DNA of 6,112 nucleotides. Source: Bacillota bacterium. GTDB lineage: Bacteria > Bacillota > Clostridia > Lachnospirales > Lachnospiraceae. The notes beneath the pieces were generated by a model. The model was not told the origin of the DNA and did not search any database. It saw only the letters and a list, made by a program, of their open reading frames with translations. This document shows, one piece after another, positions 1 to 4,637 of the stretch. The position numbers and the translations under genes were made by a program. Positions within the stretch are counted from its first letter, which is position 1; the number at the start of each line of letters is the position of its first letter. The DNA lies in the NCBI GenBank assembly GCA_023428655.1, contig JAEYXC010000127.1:1-6112 (forward strand). The letters are read 5' to 3'.

Positions 1-989
1 TAACAAAAGGAATTAAATATTCTGAATCAGAGCATTTTGGAAGAAACATCTATCGTTATTTGCGCTTCAATTATCCGACCTATGTTTTTGATTCGATCAA
101 TTTTGAAATTGATGATAGTGGAACCCCTTACTGGATCTGCCCTGTGAAGGATTTTACCATTGGATTGTTCGGTGGACAGACCATAGGCAGAGCAGTCATC
201 GTCAATGCAATTACCGGTGAGCTGGCGGATTATGCCCTGGAGGAGGTTCCTACCTGGGTAGATAAGGTATTCTCTGCAGATCTCTTGGTTTCTTTATATA
301 ACTATTATGGAACCCTACGTCATGGCTATTGGAATTCGGTCTTCGGTCAGAAGGATGCACTTCAGACTACCGAGGGCTACAACTACATCGCTATGGAGGA
401 TGATGTATGGGTGTATACCGGCGTAACCAGTGTGGGTGCCGATGAATCCAATGTTGGCTTTGTGCTGATGAACCAACGGACCTCCGAGACGAGATATTAC
501 TCCATAGCCGGTGCAGAGGAGTATTCTGCCATGGCATCTGCGGAAGGACAGGTACAGCATCTGGGTTATACGGCAACCTTCCCCCTGCTTCTGAATATCG
601 GTGGGGAGCCCACCTTCTTCATAGCACTAAAGGATGCCGCCGGACTGGTGAAGAAGTATGCCATGGTTAACATTGCACAGTATCAGGTGGTTGCAATCGG
701 CGATACGGTGAATGATTGCGAGAAGACTTATCTGGAATTAATGAAATCCAGTGGCATCAGTGTGGCCGATACAACAAAGCTACCGAAGGCTACGGGAATT
801 ATTACAAAGATCTCGGATTGTGTGATCGACGGTAATACCCATTATCTCATTCTGTTAAATAACAGCGATCAGATATTTGATGTGGAGGTCAGTGAGTATA
901 TCAATATCATCAAGTATGATATCGGTGATACCATCACCTTCTCCTATACCACAGGTGCCGCTTTTAATACGGTTCTTGGGATTGAGTAA
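1..989 (+). CDS. C-terminal part of a large conserved Firmicute protein of unknown function (5' end outside window)
   Basis: The reading frame is open from the left edge (first whole codon at position 3) to TAA at 987-989, giving 328 visible residues. There is no start with a ribosome binding site, so the TTG at 60 is internal and the gene is cut by the window edge. The visible part has no membrane helix and is rich in aromatic and beta-forming residues. Typical segments are GGQTIGRAVIVNA, EVPTWVDKVFSADLL, TTEGYNYIAMEDDVWVYTGV, EEYSAMASAEGQVQHLGYTA and FIALKDAAGLVKKYAMVN. From memory these match the C-terminal half of roughly 600-residue Firmicute membrane proteins that are often labelled 'CvpA family' or hypothetical. 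That label is uncertain and no function is proven. The last 70 or so residues (GIITKISDCVIDGNTHYLIL and on) look like a separate small beta-barrel tail. The next gene begins 139 bases downstream, so co-transcription is possible but not shown. Confidence 0.85.
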   Translation, partial: TKGIKYSESEHFGRNIYRYLRFNYPTYVFDSINFEIDDSGTPYWICPVKDFTIGLFGGQTIGRAVIVNAITGELADYALEEVPTWVDKVFSADLLVSLYNYYGTLRHGYWNSVFGQKDALQTTEGYNYIAMEDDVWVYTGVTSVGADESNVGFVLMNQRTSETRYYSIAGAEEYSAMASAEGQVQHLGYTATFPLLLNIGGEPTFFIALKDAAGLVKKYAMVNIAQYQVVAIGDTVNDCEKTYLELMKSSGISVADTTKLPKATGIITKISDCVIDGNTHYLILLNNSDQIFDVEVSEYINIIKYDIGDTITFSYTTGAAFNTVLGIE

Positions 990-996
990 ATAAAAG

Positions 997-1085
997 TTAC
1001 TCCCTTTCGTTTGTAGGTTAAGATATGTACCCATTTACTGAACAATATCAGTAAAGGAGGTACATATCTTAACCTCAAGGGGTAA
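997..1085. repeat. Long intergenic foldback (imperfect inverted repeat)
   Basis: A perfect 16-bp inverted repeat has arms GGTTAAGATATGTACC (1016-1031) and GGTACATATCTTAACC (1059-1074). Inside it a second 7-bp stem, TTTACTG (1034-1040) with CAGTAAA (1049-1055), closes an 8-nt loop. Outside it TTAC-t-CCCTT (997-1006) can pair with AAGGGGTAA (1077-1085), with one bulged T. The whole would be an 89-nt hairpin with two interior loops. On the plus strand no T-run follows, so it is not a standard rho-independent terminator there. Read on the minus strand it is followed by CTTTTATTT, so it could stop antisense transcription. It may be a terminator or processing hairpin of the upstream gene, a leader of the downstream gene, or a small MITE-like repeat. 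The sequence alone does not decide. Confidence 0.75.
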
Positions 1086-1113
1086 TTTGTTCTGGTCAAA
1101 TACTCTGTAATTT

Positions 1114-1131
1114 AAAGGGAGGTACTTATTG
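1114..1131 (+). promoter_or_regulatory. Ribosome binding site that fixes a TTG start
   Basis: AAAGGGAGG (1114-1122) lies 6 nt before TTG (1129-1131). No ATG or GTG in this frame sits near a comparable site, so TTG is the start of the membrane protein gene. The first eight bases are the exact complement of CTCCCTTT at 1000-1007 in the upstream foldback. Confidence 0.75.
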
Positions 1132-1851
1132 AAACGGAAGGGGAATGAGCTCAAAAGCCAAAGGATCTGGGCAGTTAATAAGATATTCTCAGTTTTAATT
1201 TTATTAGGAACGATCGTCTTAACATTACTTATCTATGGGGATACCTATCACTTGACGGAGGAGCCGGATGTACTATCAATGGCAATCAGCGATTATACGC
1301 CCAACCAGAGGATAAAAGCTGAGATAGAATTAACCTATAAGGAAGATGACTGGATGTATATTATCTTCTCGGATAATCAGTATGGGGACTGCTTTATGGG
1401 TTTGGCTCTGTTAAAACGAGGTTGGAATGGAAGGTATGTAATCCGAAGTACACAATATGGCTCAGGCCCTGTGGTAAGAATGGATATGATGCCGAAGGAT
1501 AAAAACCAAGTAATAATATATGGGTTAATTCAGGATGGCCGTGCGGTCCGATATGAATATGCAAAATCCGTACAAGATACTTTTTATGAAGTAATGTATC
1601 AGGGGAATATCAACCAAGGTGTATTTTTCCATGTTCAAGAGAACAAAGGGAATTGGATAACCTCCTTTCAATTATTTGATGTAGAAGGAAAGGATATTAC
1701 AGAGAGTTACCTGTTCCGTCAACGAAGAGATGCCCCGAGTGGTTCTGCAGCAACAGCGGAGTTGTTCATGGTATATGTACAATGTATTGTTATACTTTTG
1801 GTAGGAAGTGGGCTGGCTTTTGCCAGTAAAAGGTTGTTCAAAAGTAAGTAA
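1129..1851 (+). CDS. Bitopic-type membrane protein of unknown function, membrane segments at both ends
   Basis: I do not recognise this 240-residue protein. It starts at TTG with a strong ribosome binding site and ends at TAA (1849-1851). The N-terminus is basic (residues 1-18), followed by a hydrophobic helix at about 19-37 (IFSVLILLGTIVLTLLIYG). A soluble region of about 175 residues (38-210) is rich in Tyr, Asp and Gly. A second helix lies at about 212-232, followed by a basic tail, KRLFKSK. By the positive-inside rule both ends should be cytoplasmic and the middle region outside. No catalytic motif, lipobox or cysteine pair for a known fold is evident; the helix at the N-terminus is more likely an anchor than a cleaved signal. 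A clear terminator follows, so it is probably transcribed apart from the two-component genes. Its place just upstream of a sensor-transporter module could suggest an accessory envelope role, but that rests on position only. Confidence 0.85.
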   Translation: MKRKGNELKSQRIWAVNKIFSVLILLGTIVLTLLIYGDTYHLTEEPDVLSMAISDYTPNQRIKAEIELTYKEDDWMYIIFSDNQYGDCFMGLALLKRGWNGRYVIRSTQYGSGPVVRMDMMPKDKNQVIIYGLIQDGRAVRYEYAKSVQDTFYEVMYQGNINQGVFFHVQENKGNWITSFQLFDVEGKDITESYLFRQRRDAPSGSAATAELFMVYVQCIVILLVGSGLAFASKRLFKSK

Positions 1852-1874
1852 AAATTTATGAATATGAATGATCG

Positions 1875-1908
1875 GGTACCTTTACTGGAGTAGTTAAGGT
1901 GCCTTTTT
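1875..1908 (+). terminator. Rho-independent terminator after the membrane protein gene
   Basis: GGTACCTTTACT (1875-1886) pairs with AGTTAAGGTGCC (1892-1903). The stem is 12 positions with one G-U pair and one T-T mismatch, and the loop is 5 nt. Five T residues follow at 1904-1908. It lies 24 nt after the stop codon of the preceding gene and separates it from the response regulator promoter. Confidence 0.85.
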
Positions 1909-1974
1909 AATGCATGCTTCATAAAAAGGTTGCAAAGCTTTGAATATGGATTACCTTAAGAATCGTTAGAGTGG

Positions 1975-2003
1975 TTGAAACAGTGAAAACTTTACTATAG
2001 AAT
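1975..2003 (+). promoter_or_regulatory. Sigma-A-type promoter of the two-component genes
   Basis: The -35 box TTGAAA (1975-1980) and the -10 box TAGAAT (1998-2003) each match the consensus at 5 of 6 positions, with an ideal 17-bp spacer. Transcription would begin near 2010, giving a leader of about 40 nt before the response regulator start. It lies directly after the terminator of the previous gene, which fits a new transcription unit. No copy of the tandem repeat found before the ABC genes is present here, so I see no sign of autoregulation. Confidence 0.65.
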
Positions 2004-2040
2004 GAAAGAAATAAATAATGGTGTACAATAATTAAGATAG

Positions 2041-2054
2041 AGGTGATTACATTG
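2041..2054 (+). promoter_or_regulatory. Ribosome binding site deciding the response regulator start (TTG 2052)
   Basis: AGGTGA (2041-2046) is the Shine-Dalgarno sequence and lies 5 nt before TTG (2052-2054). The upstream in-frame GTG at 2043 is inside this site and would add only Met-Ile-Thr, so it is not a credible start. Starting at 2052 gives the usual receiver-domain beginning MRILLVEDD. Confidence 0.75.
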
Positions 2055-2723
2055 AGAATATTATTGGTGGAGGATGATCATACCATCGCACTGGGGTTGG
2101 AATATGCACTAGTTCAGGAGGGCTATAGCGTACTTAAATGTCAGGACGTAGCAGCGGGAATGAAAGCCTTGAGGGAACAAAAGCTTGATCTATGCTTATT
2201 CGATCTGACACTGCCGGATGGAAGCGGATATGAGCTGTGTAAGCTGGCCAGGGAGCAGTTGGATATCCCTGTGATTATACTAACAGCCTGTGATGATGAG
2301 GTGAATGTAGTAATGGGTTTGGAGCTGGGGGCAGATGATTATATAACGAAGCCCTTTCGTGTCAGAGAGCTTCAGGCAAGAATAAAGACGGTGCTGCGAA
2401 GATACCAAAAGGATAATCATTCAAAGCATATGATTGAACTGGATTCGATACGGATTAATACAATGGATGCAAAGGTATATAAGCAAGATCAGGAGATTGT
2501 TCTGACTGCGTTGGAATACAGGCTCCTTTTGACCTTTGCGAATAATGAAGGGCAGGTGCTCTCAAGGAATCAATTGCTAGAGGGGATTTGGGACGTGGAT
2601 GGTGCCTTTGTTAATGACAATACCTTAACGGTTTATATTAAGCGTCTGAGAGACAAGCTGGAGGATGATCCCCAGAATCCAAGGATTATTAAGACGGTAA
2701 GAGGTCTCGGTTATAAAGTATAG
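2052..2723 (+). CDS. OmpR/PhoB-family response regulator
   Basis: This 223-residue protein has the normal length for its family: a receiver domain (about 1-118), a short linker, and a winged-helix DNA-binding domain (about 128-223). The acidic pocket is E7-D8-D9, the phosphoacceptor is D51 in FDLTLPDGSG, the switch threonine is T78 in IILTA, and the conserved lysine is K100 in GADDYITKPF. The C-terminal domain shows the typical LTALEYRLLLTF, ending NTLTVYIKRLRDKLEDDP and IIKTVRGLGYKV with the wing. All residues needed for phosphorylation are present. It is followed after 55 nt by the sensor kinase gene, its evident partner. The likely target is the tandem repeat at 3831-3866 before the ABC transporter genes. 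Assignment to the OmpR/PhoB family is firm; the exact subfamily (VncR-like, BceR-like or other) cannot be settled here. Confidence 0.95.
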   Translation: MRILLVEDDHTIALGLEYALVQEGYSVLKCQDVAAGMKALREQKLDLCLFDLTLPDGSGYELCKLAREQLDIPVIILTACDDEVNVVMGLELGADDYITKPFRVRELQARIKTVLRRYQKDNHSKHMIELDSIRINTMDAKVYKQDQEIVLTALEYRLLLTFANNEGQVLSRNQLLEGIWDVDGAFVNDNTLTVYIKRLRDKLEDDPQNPRIIKTVRGLGYKV

Positions 2724-2778
2724 GTGCAAAATAGGCTGATCGCAGCAGAGACTGCTTCACCTTGATTAGGAGGATATT

Positions 2779-3780
2779 ATGCTTAGGGACAGAGCATATC
2801 GCCATATGCTGATTTTATTATTCGGCTTTACATTATTGGGTGGAGGAATAGGCTTTCTGATAGATCCTATGCTTGGAGTGGGAATTGGAATTTCCTCTTC
2901 GCTGCTAACCCTTATCTCCCTGTGGATCACGAGAAGACGTTATGCGGATATCAAGGAGCTTAGTGGGTATCTGCGTCGCATTTATAGCGGTGATTATAGC
3001 CTGGACATCAGGGACAACGTAGAGGGAGAGCTTAGTATTCTAAAGAATGAGATCTATAAAATGACTCTGATTCTATCCAAGCAGGCAGAGCAGCTTCAGA
3101 ACGAGAAGGAACAGCTGGCCAATGCTATCTCCGATATTTCGCACCAGTTGAAAACACCGCTGACCTCCATGACCGTATTGGCCGATGTCTTAAGCAGTGA
3201 GAGGCTGGAGCCGGAGAAGCGGAGAGAGTTTACAAGGACCCTGGACACCCAGCTGGAACGGATGGAATGGCTGTTAACTTCCTTGCTAAAGCTGTCAAAG
3301 ATTGATGCAGGAACGATAAAATTCAAGAAGGAGCAGGTTAGGGCAGCTGACTTAATTGATCATGCAATGAAGCCCTTACTCATTCCAATGGAATTAAAGG
3401 ACCAGAAGCTTATCCTTGAAGATGCAGGCAACGTGAGCTTTATGGGGGATCAAAAGTGGACGACGGAAGCACTGATTAACATACTGAAGAATTGTATCGA
3501 ACATACACCCTCGGGGGGAAGGATTACAATACAAACGGAGGAAAATCCCATCTATACCGGAATTATAATTACCGATACCGGCAAAGGAATTGATAAGGAG
3601 GAGCTGCCTTACATCTTCAAACGCTTCTACAAGGGGAAGAATGCCAGTGAAGAGAGTGTGGGGATCGGTCTTGCCATGGCAAAAAGTATTATCGAAAACC
3701 AGAAGGGTGATATTAGAGCAACCAGTCAACCCACTCAGGGAACCCGGTTTGAAATCAAATTCTATAAGCAAATAACCTAA
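2779..3780 (+). CDS. Sensor histidine kinase with two membrane helices and almost no outer sensor domain
   Basis: This 333-residue protein starts at ATG with TAGGAGG 5 nt upstream. Two hydrophobic helices lie at about 9-28 and 31-50 and are joined by only a few residues, so there is no outer ligand-binding domain. A HAMP-like or coiled linker (about 52-112, with EGELSILKNEIYKM) leads to the HisKA domain. The phosphorylated residue should be H122 in SDISHQLKTPLTSM. The ATPase domain has the N-box (N234 and N238), the G1 box D266-T-G-K-G270, the F-box F280/F283, and the G2 box G295-I-G-L298. The residue after H122 is Gln where Glu or Asp is most common. Such short kinases often sense through a partner membrane protein, commonly an ABC transporter, and one is encoded just downstream. 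The H-box is of the ordinary HisKA kind, so the likeness to BceS is in membrane layout more than in sequence. Confidence 0.93.
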   Translation: MLRDRAYRHMLILLFGFTLLGGGIGFLIDPMLGVGIGISSSLLTLISLWITRRRYADIKELSGYLRRIYSGDYSLDIRDNVEGELSILKNEIYKMTLILSKQAEQLQNEKEQLANAISDISHQLKTPLTSMTVLADVLSSERLEPEKRREFTRTLDTQLERMEWLLTSLLKLSKIDAGTIKFKKEQVRAADLIDHAMKPLLIPMELKDQKLILEDAGNVSFMGDQKWTTEALINILKNCIEHTPSGGRITIQTEENPIYTGIIITDTGKGIDKEELPYIFKRFYKGKNASEESVGIGLAMAKSIIENQKGDIRATSQPTQGTRFEIKFYKQIT

Positions 3781-3784
3781 AGAA

Positions 3785-3801
3785 TTGAAAACGTTTTTCA
3801 A
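3785..3801. promoter_or_regulatory. AT-rich palindrome, possibly cre-like or a weak hairpin
   Basis: TTGAAAA (3785-3791) and TTTTCAA (3795-3801) form a perfect inverted repeat around CGT, starting 4 nt after the kinase stop codon. It resembles the CcpA catabolite site TGNAANCGNTNNCA but carries one extra T, which spoils the half-site spacing. As RNA it would be a weak hairpin without G-C pairs in the stem apart from one, and with no separate T-run. The role is unknown. Confidence 0.25.
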
Positions 3802-3830
3802 AGGATCATCTCTCTACACTTCATTCAATG

Positions 3831-3866
3831 TGACGAAATTGTAATATTAGAGTCACCGGATTGTAA
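3831..3866 (+). promoter_or_regulatory. Tandem operator for an OmpR-family regulator upstream of the ABC transporter genes
   Basis: Two copies of the pattern T-N-A-C-N then 4 nt then TGTAA occur: TGACG-aaat-TGTAA (3831-3844) and TCACC-ggat-TGTAA (3853-3866). They are separated by an 8-nt linker. The underlying direct repeat has a 22-bp period and 14 identities in 18 positions (3830-3847 against 3852-3869), including the exact 10-mer ATTGTAATAT. A period of two helix turns puts both sites on one DNA face. From memory, BceR-like regulators bind TNACA-N4-TGTAA in a main and a secondary copy; here only the fifth base of each left half-site departs from that. The site lies where an activator would sit, just before a -10-like box. 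The regulator encoded at 2052-2723 is the natural candidate, by inference. Confidence 0.6.
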
Positions 3867-3888
3867 TATCGTTGGGATAGACTTAGCT

Positions 3889-3894
3889 TATAAA
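3889..3894 (+). promoter_or_regulatory. Candidate -10 box of an activator-dependent promoter for the ABC genes
   Basis: TATAAA (3889-3894) lies 22 nt after the second operator copy. The -35 position (about 3866-3871, ATATCG) has no consensus box, as expected for a promoter that needs an activator bound next to it. Transcription would begin near 3901, leaving a leader of about 50 nt. A start there would exclude the in-frame ATG at 3900 as a translation start. Confidence 0.45.
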
Positions 3895-3943
3895 ATAAAA
3901 TGAACCGGTCAAGGAGCAGCAAGAAAAATGGTCGGGACAATCT

Positions 3944-3956
3944 GGAGGTTATAATG
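3944..3956 (+). promoter_or_regulatory. Ribosome binding site deciding the ATPase start (ATG 3954)
   Basis: GGAGG (3944-3948) is 5 nt before ATG (3954-3956). An in-frame ATG at 3900 would add 18 mostly charged residues (NRSRSSKKNG and on) not expected in this family. It has no ribosome binding site, so 3954 is preferred. Confidence 0.8.
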
Positions 3957-4637
3957 GAAATATTAAGAGTCGAACATTTATCCAAACAATATGGTACCGG
4001 TGAGACAGCAGTAAAAGCACTGGATGATGTAAGCTTTAGTGTCAGGAAGGGAGAGTTTGTTGCTATCATCGGTCCTTCCGGATCCGGGAAATCAACACTT
4101 CTTCATATGCTGGGTGGTGTGGATCGACCGACCGGTGGTAAAGTAATCGTGGATAATACGGACATCTATCAATTAAATGAGACACAGCTGGCTATTTTTC
4201 GGCGCAGACAGATTGGATTGGTTTATCAGTTCTACAATCTGATTCCGGTGCTTAATGTTGAGGAAAATATTACGCTTCCCCTTCTGCTGGATCAGCAAAG
4301 GGTGGATGATAAGCAGTTGAATAAGATTATGAAGGCTCTTGATCTTGAGAATCGGTTGGGGCATCTGCCGAATCAACTGTCCGGAGGCCAACAGCAAAGA
4401 GTATCCATTGGCCGTGCCTTGATTAATAATCCGGCAATTATGCTGGCGGATGAGCCTACCGGTAATCTGGATAGTAAGAATAGCAGTGAGATCATTGAGC
4501 TTTTAAAGCTGTTCAATCGAACCTATCAACAGACCTTATTAATCATTACTCATGATGAAAGGATTGCGTTACAGGCGGATCGAATTATTGCTATTGAGGA
4601 TGGACGAATCATCAAAAACGAGGTGACGCGTCCATGA
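3954..4637 (+). CDS. ABC transporter ATPase subunit, MacB/LolD type
   Basis: This 227-residue protein has the usual length for this ATPase group and contains every expected motif. The Walker A motif is GPSGSGKST (40-48). The Q-loop is Q92 in GLVYQFYNL. The signature is LSGGQQQR (142-149). Walker B is IMLADE (162-167) with catalytic E167. The D-loop is NLD (171-173) and the H-loop is H200 in IITHD. The segment LADEPTGNLDS is typical of the MacB/LolD/FtsE group. It should power the permease encoded next, sitting on the cytoplasmic side of the membrane as a homodimer. Its stop codon overlaps the permease start (ATGA at 4634-4637), which suggests translational coupling. The probable promoter with a tandem operator just upstream points to induction by the neighbouring two-component system. 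The substrate cannot be read from an ATPase; peptide antibiotics or envelope molecules are usual for this group. Confidence 0.95.
   Translation: MEILRVEHLSKQYGTGETAVKALDDVSFSVRKGEFVAIIGPSGSGKSTLLHMLGGVDRPTGGKVIVDNTDIYQLNETQLAIFRRRQIGLVYQFYNLIPVLNVEENITLPLLLDQQRVDDKQLNKIMKALDLENRLGHLPNQLSGGQQQRVSIGRALINNPAIMLADEPTGNLDSKNSSEIIELLKLFNRTYQQTLLIITHDERIALQADRIIAIEDGRIIKNEVTRP

Noticed and set aside
60..62. TTG at 60 as the start of the first gene
   Set aside because: The frame is open to the left edge, there is no ribosome binding site before 60, and the residues before it continue the family-like sequence.
315..560. Minus-strand open frames inside the first gene, and similar ones inside the kinase, ATPase and permease genes
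   Set aside because: They lie opposite well-supported coding sequence, lack ribosome binding sites and show no family features.
1053..1060. AAAGGAGG in the foldback as a ribosome binding site for a small gene
   Set aside because: No ATG, GTG or TTG follows at a usable distance, and the site lies in the long stem.
1087..1115. Promoter for the 1129 gene with TTGTTC as -35
   Set aside because: The -10 position at 17-bp spacing reads ATTTAA, a weak match, and its ribosome binding site would overlap the predicted start region; I could not support it.
2024..2029. TACAAT as an alternative -10 box before the response regulator
   Set aside because: No -35-like sequence sits at the right distance upstream, and the 1975-2003 promoter is far better.
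2722..2762. Possible hairpin between the response regulator and kinase: AGGTG (2722-2726) with CACCT (2758-2762), and AGCAG-aga-CTGCT (2744-2756)
   Set aside because: The stems are only 5 bp and leave a large unbalanced interior loop. There is no T-run, and the genes are clearly a regulator-kinase pair that needs joint transcription.
3900..3953. Upstream in-frame ATG at 3900 as the ATPase start
   Set aside because: It has no ribosome binding site, adds an uncharacteristic charged extension, and would sit at about the predicted transcription start. ATG 3954 has GGAGG at ideal spacing.
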